From JANOYJ01 sp031373225 (GTDB lineage: Bacteria > Pseudomonadota > Alphaproteobacteria > Rhizobiales > Rhizobiaceae), in assembly GCA_031373225.1 (NCBI GenBank), contig JANMMM010000150.1, forward strand, positions 1 through 34,724: a stretch of DNA of 34,724 bases. Reading direction: 5' to 3'. The position numbers were made by a program, and so were the translations under genes. The notes under the pieces are model-generated. The model ran no database searches and had not been told where the DNA came from. It saw only the letters and a list, made by a program, of their open reading frames with translations. Shown here in pieces: positions 14,184 to 22,823 of this stretch (position 1 is its first letter; each line of letters opens with the position of its first letter).

Positions 14184-15857
14184 ATGCCGCTGAACCGCCG
14201 CGAGTTTAACCTGTCAGCGCTGACGCTGATGGCGGCAGTCCTTTCGAAGATTTCGCCAGCCTATGCCTCGGCGCAAGTCAGTCCCGCCTTCAAGGCCCTG
14301 AACCGCCTGACATTTGGGGCCCCGCCGGAAGCGGTCGCGGAGTTCGAGCAGTTCGGCTTTGAAGTCTGGCTCGACCGGGAGCTGGCCAAACCCGCTTCAA
14401 ATGATGATCTCAAGCGCCGCCTCTCCGCCGCAACGCTCTTGATCGAATATGAGGCGGATCGGGATGACCAGAAACATTCATGGCCCGCCCGCAAGGACGT
14501 CATCCCCTACCAATATCTCGGCGCCTCCGGCGAAAGCCTTTTGCCGCTCATCGATTTTGAGACGCTCGGCATGAGCTATGAGGAGCGCATCCGCCCTGCC
14601 CGCGAGGTTCAGGCCGCCTCGCTGATCCGCGCCGTGCATGCCGATGCGCAGCTGCGCGAAGTGATGACGCAGTTTTGGCACGACCATTTCAGCGTCAACT
14701 CGATGCGCGACGAGCACACCGCCGCTTACTTCGTGCTTTATGACCGGATGATGCGCGTTCAGGCGCTGGGCAATTTCCGCCAGCTGCTGGGCGAAGTGAC
14801 AAGATCGCCCTCCATGCTCTATTACCTCAACAACGAGGCCTCCCGCGCCAGCCCCGCCAATGAGAATTTCGCCCGCGAGCTGCTGGAGCTGCACACGCTG
14901 GGCGCGGAGAACTACGCCAATGATCAGACGACCAGCTGGGCCGATGTGCCTGGCGCGAAGGAAGGTCTGGCGGAGTTTTACATCGATCAGGACGTCTACG
15001 AGGCTGCCCGCGCATTGACCGGCTGGTCGTTCGGCGATGGGCGCGAAGTGGCGGCGGGCGACAATGCGCCGCTGAGCGGCGCGTTCCACTATATCGACCG
15101 CTGGCACGATCCCTATCAGAAACGCATTCTGGGCGTCGAGTTCCGCGCCAATGCCGGGCCGATGGAAGACGGCGAGAAGCTCCTCGACATGCTGGCCCGC
15201 CATCCCGGCACGGCGCGCTTCGTCTGCGGCAAAATCTGCCGCCGCCTCCTCTCCGACGAACCGCCAACTTCGCTGGCGGACAAGGCTGTGCAAGTCTGGA
15301 GCGAAAACTTTGACTCCCCGGACCAGATCGCCAAGGTTGTGCGCGCCGTCGCTTTGTCGCCGGAATTTGCCGATGCGCCGCCGCAAAAGCTGAAGCGCCC
15401 CTTTGAGTTCATGGCCTCCTTCTACCGCGCAGTTGGCGCAGAGGTTTCATCGCCGCCGCTCGATTTCATCTGGACACTTTCACAAGCAGGCTGGAACCAG
15501 CACGAATGCCGCCCGCCGACCGGACACCTGGACGTTGCGGAGCACTGGGCCAACACCAATCTCGTCTCCGGCTTTGCCAGTATTGCGCTCAACGCGCTTG
15601 AGGACTCGAACGGCGCGGCAAAGCTGGCGCTTGCATCTGCCACGCCGAAGGACGTGAAATCGGCGGCCGACGGCGTCCGTTTCTGGGCGGCGCGGCTGCA
15701 CGGCTCTCCGCCGCCGGACGACGCGGCCGGTTTCACCGCGGCGCAGCTGGCGGGCGATGCTGACGCGGCCCTGCCCGATGATCCCGGCGAGCGCGAGGTT
15801 CTTCTTCGCGGCATCGTGGCCGCCGCCGCCCTTTCCCCGCAATTCCTGTTCCGTTGA
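14184..15857 (+). CDS. DUF1800 family protein with Tat-like signal
   Basis: A 557-residue DUF1800 protein. The N-terminus NRREFNLSALTLMAAVLSK resembles a twin-arginine signal (RR-x-F), followed by YASAQVSPAF as the likely cleavage region. Family features are RLTFGAPPEAVAEFEQFG, LREVMTQFWHDHFSVN, YYLNNEASRASPANENFARE followed by LLELHTLG, and AARALTGW. Its function is not established; proteins of this group are predicted to be exported and are often encoded next to DUF1501 proteins, as here (8 bases between stop and next start). The reaction is unknown. Confidence 0.88.
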   Translation: MPLNRREFNLSALTLMAAVLSKISPAYASAQVSPAFKALNRLTFGAPPEAVAEFEQFGFEVWLDRELAKPASNDDLKRRLSAATLLIEYEADRDDQKHSWPARKDVIPYQYLGASGESLLPLIDFETLGMSYEERIRPAREVQAASLIRAVHADAQLREVMTQFWHDHFSVNSMRDEHTAAYFVLYDRMMRVQALGNFRQLLGEVTRSPSMLYYLNNEASRASPANENFARELLELHTLGAENYANDQTTSWADVPGAKEGLAEFYIDQDVYEAARALTGWSFGDGREVAAGDNAPLSGAFHYIDRWHDPYQKRILGVEFRANAGPMEDGEKLLDMLARHPGTARFVCGKICRRLLSDEPPTSLADKAVQVWSENFDSPDQIAKVVRAVALSPEFADAPPQKLKRPFEFMASFYRAVGAEVSSPPLDFIWTLSQAGWNQHECRPPTGHLDVAEHWANTNLVSGFASIALNALEDSNGAAKLALASATPKDVKSAADGVRFWAARLHGSPPPDDAAGFTAAQLAGDADAALPDDPGEREVLLRGIVAAAALSPQFLFR

Positions 15858-15865
15858 GGCGTGCC

Positions 15866-17011
15866 ATGGCTGACCCGATCCTCGTTGTGATTTTCCTGCG
15901 CGGCGGCGCAGACGGCCTCTCGCTCATCTCCCCCTCCGGCGACAAAGACTATGCCGCCGCCCGCCCCTCCGGCCTGCGCGTCGCCCGCAAAGGCGAGAAT
16001 GTCGGCTATGTTTTGAAGAATGCCAATGCCGACGCCGATTTTCGCTTTCACCCCCGCGCCAAAGGTCTGTCCGAACTCTATGATTCAGACGAGCTTGCCG
16101 TCGTCCATGCTGCGGGCCTCATAGACGCCACCCGCAGCCATTTCGACGCCGAGGACCGGATGGAGCGCGCCGCGCCAGGACAGGGAACCTCGGCAGGCGG
16201 CTGGCTTGGCCGCTGGATGAACGCGGTGCGGCCGGAAGGCATTCTGCCTGCCCTTGCCATCGGCGCCGCGGCGCCCGACAGTCTGCGCGGCGCGCAGGGC
16301 GTGGCGGTCGCCGAAGAGATCAACGCCTTGCGCGCCGCCGCCGGGCACGGCTATTCCACCGCCATCCGCGCGCTCCTCGCCAGGCAGCTCGGCGGCGACG
16401 CCATTCTCGGCGCGCCGGTCAAACGCCTGCTGTCGCTCTCGGACGCCATCGAGGCCCGCGTCGCGCTCGACGAGAACGGCAATATGCGCGCCTATCAGCC
16501 TTCCGTTGACTACCCGAAAGACAATCCGCTTTCCGGCTCGCTGAAAACCGTGGCGCAGACGATCAAGCTTGGCCTTGGCCTGCGCGTCTCAACGGTCGAT
16601 TTCGGCAATTGGGACACACATGTCGATCAAGCGGGGCAGTTCGCCGATCAGGTCAATATTCTCTCCAGCGCCCTCCTCGCCTTCTGGCGCGACCTTGAAA
16701 ATCACCGCGACAATGTCTCGGTCGTCGTCATGAGCGAATTTGGCCGCCGCCTCAAATCCAATGAGTCGGGCGGCACCGACCACGGCCACGGCAACGCCAT
16801 GATGATGCTCGGCCCCAAGGTCAAAGGCGGTCGGATGTACGGCGCGTGGCCGGGCCTCGCCAATGGCGACCTCGACGAAGGCGCGGACCTTGCCATCACC
16901 ACCGATTACCGCTCAGTGCTGGCGGAGATGATGGCGGGACATATGGGGTTTGCGCAGACCGGGACGCTGTTTCCGGCGTTCACGGGGTCGGCGCTCCGCT
17001 ACTTAAGTTAG
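15866..17011 (+). CDS. DUF1501 family protein
   Basis: A 381-residue DUF1501 protein, an alkaline-phosphatase-superfamily-like fold by family description. Seen are VVIFLRGGADGLSL at the N-terminus, HAAGLIDATRSHFDAEDRME, FGNWDTHVDQ, and VVVMSEFGRRLKSNESGGTD followed by HGHG with clustered metal-binding His/Asp residues. Unlike many members it shows no signal peptide: the conserved core begins at residue ~3. It follows the Tat-signal DUF1800 gene by 8 bases, so the two are surely co-expressed. A start at the TTG at 15854 would overlap the previous stop and add nothing signal-like. Function unknown. Confidence 0.88.
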   Translation: MADPILVVIFLRGGADGLSLISPSGDKDYAAARPSGLRVARKGENVGYVLKNANADADFRFHPRAKGLSELYDSDELAVVHAAGLIDATRSHFDAEDRMERAAPGQGTSAGGWLGRWMNAVRPEGILPALAIGAAAPDSLRGAQGVAVAEEINALRAAAGHGYSTAIRALLARQLGGDAILGAPVKRLLSLSDAIEARVALDENGNMRAYQPSVDYPKDNPLSGSLKTVAQTIKLGLGLRVSTVDFGNWDTHVDQAGQFADQVNILSSALLAFWRDLENHRDNVSVVVMSEFGRRLKSNESGGTDHGHGNAMMMLGPKVKGGRMYGAWPGLANGDLDEGADLAITTDYRSVLAEMMAGHMGFAQTGTLFPAFTGSALRYLS

Positions 17012-17068
17012 AAACAGCAATTTCGCGTCCCGGCAGAGTTTGCCATCCGCAACAGTGGAATGGGGGGG

Positions 17069-17145
17069 TGGCGATCCCGGCAGGATTCGAACCTGCGACC
17101 TAGGGCTTAGAAGGCACTTGCTCTATCCATCTGAGCTACGGGACC
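17069..17145 (-). tRNA. tRNA-Arg (anticodon TCT)
   Basis: On the minus strand: acceptor GGTCCCG with CGGGATC, D arm GCTC..GAGC, anticodon loop CTTCTAA (anticodon TCT), T arm GCAGG-TTCGAAT-CCTGC, discriminator G and an encoded CCA (17069-17071). It decodes AGA/AGG. The anticodon stem AGTGC/GCCCT has one T-C mismatch in the middle, unusual for a working tRNA. It lies 13 bases past the stop of the complex I subunit gene. Confidence 0.9.
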
Positions 17146-17158
17146 GGATTTCAGGTGC

Positions 17159-17464
17159 TCAATGCGTCCAGGGCTGGCTGCGGTCAAATTTAAAATTGTC
17201 GGAGTAAGCCACGCGGCGGCGCTTGGGCTCCTTCGGCTCCTCAACGCGCGCCTCAATGCCGTTTTTTGCGGCATAGGCGACCGCAAGCTCCTTCGTGTCA
17301 AATTTCAGTCTGACCTGGCTCAGCATGTCGGACGAGCTTGTATAGCCCATGAGCGGCTCGACTTTGCGCGGCGCGGCAGGGTCGAATTCCAGAACCCAGT
17401 TGCCGGTCTTGGCCTTGCCGGACTGCATTGCGGTTTTGGCAGGGCTGTAGATTTTGGCGGACAT
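17159..17464 (-). CDS. NADH-ubiquinone oxidoreductase accessory subunit, NDUFS4-type (ETC complex I subunit)
   Basis: A 101-residue protein: SAKIYSPAKTAMQSGKAKTG, then NWVLEFDP, MGYTSSSDMLSQVRLKF, AVAYAAKNGI, and the C-terminal YSDNFKFDRSQPWTH. This matches the alphaproteobacterial homologue of mitochondrial NDUFS4, an accessory subunit that stabilises the NADH-oxidising arm of complex I. The start at 17464 is fixed by GGAG six bases upstream; an upstream in-frame ATG at 17488 is less likely. It stands alone, away from any nuo operon, as is usual for this gene. Confidence 0.92.
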   Translation of the reverse strand: MSAKIYSPAKTAMQSGKAKTGNWVLEFDPAAPRKVEPLMGYTSSSDMLSQVRLKFDTKELAVAYAAKNGIEARVEEPKEPKRRRVAYSDNFKFDRSQPWTH

Positions 17465-17564
17465 GGATGGCTCCGGAAATGGCGACAACGCCGCTCATAA
17501 AGGTTTTTCTTCAAATCGAGAAGTGGCAATTTTCGGCGCAGCGGATGATCGAGCGGCCTTGCAT

Positions 17565-18767
17565 TCACTCGGTCAGCCTCGGCGCAAAGGCTCTCAGCGG
17601 TCCCCACCTGCTCACCGTGTGAAAAAACAGCAGCAGATAGGGGCCGAGAAGCGGAAAATAGTAGCGCGGGTAAAGCTCCGGCTGCCAGCCATACTGAACA
17701 TGACGCTGGAACGAAAAGCTCAGATGCAGCGCCAGAGTCAGCGCCGTCGCCATCAGTGCGGCGCGGGCGATTGGCCGCGTTGGAAAATCAGATTCGCCTG
17801 CCATTCGTCCGAATGAAACCGCGATTGCCGCAACGGCGGTCACACCGCCAAAGAGCCCATAAGTGAAGAAGGCATCCGGGCCGGCATTCTCCAAGGCGCC
17901 CTTCAGGCTCTGGAAAAGATAGGGTCCAAGCCCCAACCTCAGCGCCTGCCCGCCTTCTGTGAGCATTTTGATTTGCCCCGGCGTATTCGGCGCCGGCGTG
18001 CCGAACTCCTGGACAAGAAAAAAGTATGGAAGCGCCATTCCAAGACAGACGAGGACCAGAAGCGCCAGCAAAAGCCTGGAGACTTTCCTGAAATCCTCTT
18101 GTCTGCCATAGGCAAAGAAGGCCAAGCTTGTCAGAACAAACACACCGACGAGCACCGCCGCATTGAGCTTGGCGGCTATGCACAACGCCATTCCGAGCGC
18201 GCCAAGCGCCAGCGCGGCATGCGCCGGGCGCTCGAAAGACGTCCGGTTCCACAGCAGAACCGTGCCGAGGAACGCGAGCCCGCCGCCGAGAAAGGCAATG
18301 GAATCGTTGCTGAAAGTCTCGCCGAAGCGCTGCAGCTTGAGGAGGACGCAAAACATCGTCACAGCTGCAAGGCCGAGATTTGAAAACAGGCCAGAGGCGT
18401 GAAAACCAATGAGAATTGCGGCAAATCCTAGCGCGAAGAAAGCAATCGGCACAGTGCGCACGCCTCCGTCCGGTGGATCAAAATCTGTAAACAGATTGAG
18501 GAGATGATATCCGAGCGCCGGATGATTGATGAAATTCGGCTCATCGCTCCAGCGCATTTGAACAAAATCATACAGGCGCATCTGTGTCAGCGACGGGAAA
18601 TACTCCTGCGACTGCTTGAGGTGCAAAGCGTAGGAGACATGCCCCTGCTCGTCGAGATTCACATAGGGAAAAGCGATGCCTGCCGTCTCATGGAAGCAAA
18701 AGGCTCCAAACAGCGCCGCGAGAACGATTGCCGCAATCCAGCTGCTGCGGGAAAACAGAGCATTCAT
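17565..18767 (-). CDS. Polytopic membrane protein, GT-C glycosyltransferase-like
   Basis: A 400-residue protein from the ATG at 18767, with about ten hydrophobic segments. After the first one comes an acidic luminal motif (PYVNLDEQGHVSYALHL), the arrangement seen in GT-C enzymes such as ArnT/PMT, where an Asp-Glu pair in the first external loop is catalytic. HVQYGWQPELYPRYYFPLLG near the C-terminus resembles the last external loop of such proteins. These enzymes move sugars from polyprenyl-phosphate carriers onto lipids or proteins outside the membrane. No partner gene lies nearby. The frame opens upstream to 18881, but that part is Cys/Trp-rich and not membrane-like. Confidence 0.65.
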   Translation of the reverse strand: MNALFSRSSWIAAIVLAALFGAFCFHETAGIAFPYVNLDEQGHVSYALHLKQSQEYFPSLTQMRLYDFVQMRWSDEPNFINHPALGYHLLNLFTDFDPPDGGVRTVPIAFFALGFAAILIGFHASGLFSNLGLAAVTMFCVLLKLQRFGETFSNDSIAFLGGGLAFLGTVLLWNRTSFERPAHAALALGALGMALCIAAKLNAAVLVGVFVLTSLAFFAYGRQEDFRKVSRLLLALLVLVCLGMALPYFFLVQEFGTPAPNTPGQIKMLTEGGQALRLGLGPYLFQSLKGALENAGPDAFFTYGLFGGVTAVAAIAVSFGRMAGESDFPTRPIARAALMATALTLALHLSFSFQRHVQYGWQPELYPRYYFPLLGPYLLLFFHTVSRWGPLRAFAPRLTE

Positions 18768-18950
18768 CGCACTGCCCCAAGAGCTGAGGCAGCATGACAA
18801 AAATCTCCATTGGACAAAATGGTCATTTCGATTGTCACAAAACACTCCCTGCCTGCCCACGGGCGCTCCAAGCCAATTCAAGCTTGAGACACCACAGAAT
18901 CTCCGAGGTTAAGAAGGACAGAGCTTGGAAAAGTAATCAAGTGTGCGTGT

Positions 18951-19027
18951 TGGTCGGGGTGAGAGGATTCGAACCTCCGGCCTCCTCGTCCCGAACGAGG
19001 CGCGCTACCAGACTGCGCCACACCCCG
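18951..19027 (-). tRNA. tRNA-Pro (anticodon CGG)
   Basis: Minus strand: acceptor CGGGGTG with CACCCCG, anticodon stem-loop CTCGT-TCGGG-ACGAG with anticodon CGG, T arm GGAGG-TTCGAAT-CCTCT, discriminator A, encoded CCA at 18951-18953. It decodes CCG. A second proline tRNA follows 43 bases away on the same strand. Confidence 0.95.
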
Positions 19028-19070
19028 GCGCCAGACTTGACCCTAGCGGACACAGGCCGCTTTGAGCAAA

Positions 19071-19147
19071 TGGTCGGAGCGAGAGGATTCGAACCTCCGA
19101 CCCCCTGATCCCAAATCAGGTGCGCTACCAGGCTGCGCTACGCTCCG
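19071..19147 (-). tRNA. tRNA-Pro (anticodon TGG)
   Basis: Minus strand: acceptor CGGAGCG with CGCTCCG, anticodon stem-loop CCTGA-TTTGGGA-TCAGG with anticodon TGG, T arm GGAGG-TTCGAAT-CCTCT, discriminator A, encoded CCA at 19071-19073. It decodes CCA and related Pro codons. It shares the T-arm sequence with the neighbouring CGG isoacceptor, consistent with an old duplication. Confidence 0.95.
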
Positions 19148-19224
19148 AAAACCGCAGACCAAGGCCCGCGCGGCGTTCGATACACGCTTCACCCGGCAAG
19201 AGCAACCGGCAAAACGGATTGATT

Positions 19225-19920
19225 TCAAAAGCCGAGTTCGGCTTGGCGCGGATCGCCTTCAGCGAATATGGATGCCGCCAGCGAACGGGTGATCCGAAGC
19301 TTTTTCTCCAGCGCCAGCGCGTCCAGCAGCGCCACTATGCGCACCGCTTCTGAAAAGGAGCGCTCCATCCGCGTCACCAGATATTCGCTGACATTTGGCT
19401 CAACCAGCACCTGCCTGTCGGCGAAGAGTTTAGCCAAAACGGAAAGAAGCAGCGCGTCGTCCGGTTCGGCGATTTCCACAACAGTCGCCGACTGGAGACG
19501 GGAGTTAAGGTCGGGAAGCGAAAAATTCCAGCTTGCGGGGCGCAGTTTCGAAGTCAGGAGCAAAAAGCCGCCGTGCTGGCGGATCGAATTGATCAAGTGA
19601 AACAGCGCTGTCTCATCGAGTGCGGTTTCACCGATGTCTTCGAAAAGAAACGCTTTTGAAGAAGACGCCGAATCCGGCGCAGACGCGAGGCCGCCTTGGT
19701 TCAGCGCAAGCGCATTGGCCCCGGCCGCCCAAGCCCGCGCCAAATGGGTTTTTCCTGAGCCTTTTGGCCCCGCGAGCACGGCAATCGCCGACGGCCATGC
19801 GGGCCAGAGGTCGATGATCTCGACGGCGGCCCGGTTCGACTTGCCCACAATGACATCGTCTCGTGACAGTTTTGGATGCAGCGCCAGATCAAGGGGCAAC
19901 TGCCTTGGTTCGCCGGTCAT
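19225..19920 (-). CDS. hdaA: DnaA-related replication regulator HdaA
   Basis: A 231-residue AAA+ protein of the Hda/HdaA family, which with the DNA-loaded sliding clamp promotes hydrolysis of DnaA-ATP and so limits replication initiation. The N-terminal QLPLDL (residues 7-12) is a clamp-binding motif. Walker A is GPKGSGKTHLA (51-61), and Walker B is represented by AFLFEDIGE. No DnaA domain IV for DNA binding is present, as expected for the family. It begins 3 bases after the AI-2E permease stop, so the two form an operon. Its place near purM-purN is a known alphaproteobacterial arrangement; the usual ppk gene does not follow, and tRNA-Pro genes lie there instead. Confidence 0.9.
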   Translation of the reverse strand: MTGEPRQLPLDLALHPKLSRDDVIVGKSNRAAVEIIDLWPAWPSAIAVLAGPKGSGKTHLARAWAAGANALALNQGGLASAPDSASSSKAFLFEDIGETALDETALFHLINSIRQHGGFLLLTSKLRPASWNFSLPDLNSRLQSATVVEIAEPDDALLLSVLAKLFADRQVLVEPNVSEYLVTRMERSFSEAVRIVALLDALALEKKLRITRSLAASIFAEGDPRQAELGF

Positions 19921-19923
19921 GGC

Positions 19924-21069
19924 TTAGGGGTTAGCCTGGCCGTGGCCGCGGTAAAGCGGCGAGGCCATGTAGCGGGAAATGGCGAAGCGGACGAGCACGC
20001 CGACCGCTGCGGCAGCCGGAACAGCCACCATGAGCCCGACAAAGCCGAACAGCGCGCCAAAAGCGAACAGCGCGAACATCAGCCAGACCGGATGCAGTCC
20101 GACACTTTGGCCGACGAGCTTGGGCTGCAGAATATTGCCTTCAATAAACTGGCCAATGACAAACACCAGAGCCACCGCTCCGACCATCAGCCAGTCGGGC
20201 CAGAACTGCACAATGGCGACACCCAGCGCCAGGACGAGGCCGACGAGCGAACCGACATAGGGAATGAAGGAAATAAGGCCAGCGAACAGACCGATCAGAA
20301 GCGCGAAGTTGAGGCCCACGACTGTGAGCCCCCCCGCGTACATCAGGCCGAGAATGATGCAGAGCGTGCCCTGCCCGCGCACGAAGCCGGCGATGGCGGT
20401 GTTGATCTCGCCGAATATCGCCCGGACCGTCGGCAGATGATCGCGCGGGATCCAGTCGTCGACCTTGGCCACCATCCGGTCCCAGTCATAGAGCGTGTAG
20501 AACGCCACGACCGGCGTGACCACAAACAGACCGCCGATATCGATGATCGTCTTGCTGGAACTCCAGATTGATGTGAGCAGCGTTGAAACAATGCCAGCGC
20601 CCTGGCTCACCAGCGAGCCCAGCCCGTTCTTGAGAACGGATGCATCGACGCCGATGACTTTCTTGATCCATTCAGCATTCTGAGACGCGATCAGCGCCTG
20701 AAGCTGCGAGATGTATCCGGGAAGGCGCACCGCGAAATCGGAAAGCTGTGAAACAAGGATCGGCACAAATATCATCAGCGCCAGAACAAAGATCACAATG
20801 AAGCTTATCAGAATGACTAAGGTCGCCAGCATCCGGCTGAGGCCAAGCCGCTCCAGCCTGTCGGCCACCGGGTCGAGAAAATACGCCAGCGTCATGCCGA
20901 CGACAAACGGCAGCAGGATTGAACTGAAAATGTAGAGGAACAGGCCAAATGAAACGACTGCGCCGACCCAGAAAATAATCTGCCGCTTGAACAGGCGCGC
21001 GATCTCGTCCTCGCGGGCCAGCTGCGCCGCCGAGACGGTTTTCGACACTTTTGTATCAGCTTTTGCCAT
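19924..21069 (-). CDS. AI-2E family transporter (PerM-like permease)
   Basis: A 381-residue membrane protein of the AI-2E/PerM family, with a paired N-terminal hydrophobic hairpin (FWVGAVVSFGLFLYIFSSIL), the LPFVVGMTLAYFLDPVADRL segment typical of the family, a long amphipathic region, and a C-terminal set of helices including FIPYVGSLVGLVLALGVAIV and EGNILQPKLVGQSVGLHPVW. Members are putative exporters of varied substrates; the name does not prove transport of autoinducer-2. The ATG at 21069 overlaps the upstream gene's end by 14 bases; a TTG at 21081 is the alternative. hdaA follows at once. Confidence 0.9.
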   Translation of the reverse strand: MAKADTKVSKTVSAAQLAREDEIARLFKRQIIFWVGAVVSFGLFLYIFSSILLPFVVGMTLAYFLDPVADRLERLGLSRMLATLVILISFIVIFVLALMIFVPILVSQLSDFAVRLPGYISQLQALIASQNAEWIKKVIGVDASVLKNGLGSLVSQGAGIVSTLLTSIWSSSKTIIDIGGLFVVTPVVAFYTLYDWDRMVAKVDDWIPRDHLPTVRAIFGEINTAIAGFVRGQGTLCIILGLMYAGGLTVVGLNFALLIGLFAGLISFIPYVGSLVGLVLALGVAIVQFWPDWLMVGAVALVFVIGQFIEGNILQPKLVGQSVGLHPVWLMFALFAFGALFGFVGLMVAVPAAAAVGVLVRFAISRYMASPLYRGHGQANP

Positions 21070-21610
21070 CGGTTTCCGCAAATCCCGCCATGTGGCGCAT
21101 CCAGCTGACGAGATAGGCCGCAGCCGACGCGCCGGTCAAGAGCGCCACAAGCCAGATCATATAGTCTTCGAACCATGCGTAATTCAGCGTAAATGCGAGA
21201 TCGGCAAGCACGAACGCCGCGAGCACAATCTGCATCGTCGTGTTCACCTTGGAAACCATCAGCGGATGCATTTTGACCGGATTGCCCATGATCGTCGACA
21301 GCACCACCGCGCCCACAATCATGGCATCGCGGGAAATGACCAGATAAACCAGCCAGAGCGGCAATTGTCCCAGATAGCCGAACACGCCGAATATCGTCAC
21401 CAACAGCAGTTTATCGGCGATCGGATCGAGATAGGCGCCCAGTTCCGAGCGCTGGTTGAAGCGCCGCGCGATATATCCGTCAACGCCGTCGGAGACGCCA
21501 GCCAGGAGAAATCCCGCGAGCGCCCAGACCATATGACCCGCAAAAATGCCGTAGAGCACCAGCGGAACAAGCAAAAAGCGGAAGATCGTGATGTAATTGG
21601 GAATGGTCAT
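21056..21610 (-). CDS. CDP-alcohol phosphatidyltransferase family protein
   Basis: A 184-residue integral membrane enzyme. The diagnostic motif is complete: SDGVDGYIARRFNQRSELGA followed by YLDPIADK, i.e. D-x2-D-G-x2-A-R-x8-G-x3-D-x3-D. The family transfers a phosphatidyl group from CDP-diacylglycerol to an alcohol such as glycerol phosphate, inositol phosphate or serine. The start at 21610 is chosen since MTIPNYITIFRFLLVPLVLY begins the family N-terminus (as in PgsA); the longer frame to 21718 adds a non-membrane, unconserved stretch. It overlaps the permease gene by 14 bases and is divergent from purM, which starts 151 bases away. Confidence 0.9.
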   Translation of the reverse strand: MTIPNYITIFRFLLVPLVLYGIFAGHMVWALAGFLLAGVSDGVDGYIARRFNQRSELGAYLDPIADKLLLVTIFGVFGYLGQLPLWLVYLVISRDAMIVGAVVLSTIMGNPVKMHPLMVSKVNTTMQIVLAAFVLADLAFTLNYAWFEDYMIWLVALLTGASAAAYLVSWMRHMAGFAETDGKS

Positions 21611-21761
21611 CCGCAGTTCCGTGTGATGCAGCGGATTTAGACATTCCCGGCGCGGATTCCTAGGTGCGTCGGCCAAATGCTTTTCAACAGCCGGACCATC
21701 TGCCAGTCTTGCGCCCATTTACCCGCCATGCCATTGCGGCGGCGCAATCAGGATCGCAGCC

Positions 21762-22823
21762 ATGACCCTTAAAAACGGCCTCACCTACGCCGATGCGGGC
21801 GTCGACATCGACGCCGGCAATCTGATGGTCGAGAAGATCAAGCCTGCGGTGCGCTCGACGCGCCGGCCGGGCGCGGACGGGGAGATCGGTGGATTTGGCG
21901 GCCTGTTTGACCTTAGGGCAGCAGGATTTGTTGATCCGGTCCTTGTCGCTGCCAATGACGGCGTCGGAACAAAGCTGAAGATTGCCATTGAATCGGGCCT
22001 GCACTCGACCGTTGGCATCGACCTTGTCGCCATGTGCGTCAACGATCTGGTCGTTCAGGGCGCCGAACCGCTGTTCTTCCTCGACTATTTCGCCACAGGC
22101 AAACTCGATCCGGACCAGGGCGCGCTAATCGTCGAAGGAATTGCCGAAGGATGCAGGCAGGCAGGCTGCGCGCTGATCGGCGGCGAGACGGCTGAGATGC
22201 CGGGGCTTTATTCAGGCGGTGACTATGATCTGGCGGGCTTTGCCGTCGGCGCGGCGGAGCGCGGCTCGCTCTTGCCCCGCAAGGACCTTGAGGCTGGCGA
22301 TGTTCTCATCGGCCTGGCGTCATCCGGCGCTCATTCCAACGGATTTTCACTGGTGCGGCGCATCGTCGAAATATCCGGGCTGAATTGGAGCGACGCGGCG
22401 CCGTTTGACACGTCAAAACCGCTTGGTGAGGCGCTGCTGACCCCGACGCGGATTTATGTCAAATCATTGTTGGCCACACTCAAAGCCGGCAGCGGCATCA
22501 AGGCGCTCGCGCACATCACCGGCGGCGGTTTCCCCGACAATATTCCCCGCGTTTTGCCGGACAATCTTGCTGCCGAAGTTGAACTCTCGGCCATCCCCGT
22601 CCCGCCGGTGTTTTCCTGGCTTGCGAAAACCGGCGGCGTTGCGCCAAACGAAATGCTGCGCACCTTCAACTGCGGCATCGGCATGATCGCGGTCGTCGAA
22701 GCTCAGGCGGCGGAAGCCGTCGCGGCCCGGCTTGCCGAGGCGGGCGAGCGGGTTGCCGTGCTAGGAAGACTTATTGAGAACCAAGGGCAAAGCGTTGTTT
22801 ATGCTGGAGTTTTGGCGCTTTGA
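21762..22823 (+). CDS. purM: Phosphoribosylformylglycinamidine cyclo-ligase (AIR synthase)
   Basis: Fifth step of purine synthesis: ATP-dependent ring closure of FGAM to AIR in the cytosol. 353 residues, the family's usual length. Conserved pieces are LTYADAGVDIDAGNLMVEKI, GGFGGLFDL, VAANDGVGTKLKIA, DLVVQGAEPLFFLDYFATG, LIGGETAEMPGLY, GLASSGAHSNGFSLVRRI and ALAHITGGGFPDNIPRVLP. It heads a plus-strand operon; purN begins within its stop codon (TTGA at 22820-22823), giving translational coupling. Confidence 0.97.
   Translation: MTLKNGLTYADAGVDIDAGNLMVEKIKPAVRSTRRPGADGEIGGFGGLFDLRAAGFVDPVLVAANDGVGTKLKIAIESGLHSTVGIDLVAMCVNDLVVQGAEPLFFLDYFATGKLDPDQGALIVEGIAEGCRQAGCALIGGETAEMPGLYSGGDYDLAGFAVGAAERGSLLPRKDLEAGDVLIGLASSGAHSNGFSLVRRIVEISGLNWSDAAPFDTSKPLGEALLTPTRIYVKSLLATLKAGSGIKALAHITGGGFPDNIPRVLPDNLAAEVELSAIPVPPVFSWLAKTGGVAPNEMLRTFNCGIGMIAVVEAQAAEAVAARLAEAGERVAVLGRLIENQGQSVVYAGVLAL

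Noticed and set aside
14478..15386. 302-codon minus-strand open frame
   Set aside because: Complement shadow of the DUF1800 gene; no conserved motif.
19229..19244. Hairpin AAGCCGA/TCGGCTT at the end of hdaA as a terminator
   Set aside because: It lies within the last codons, has a two-base loop when fully paired and only four T residues afterwards; too weak to call.
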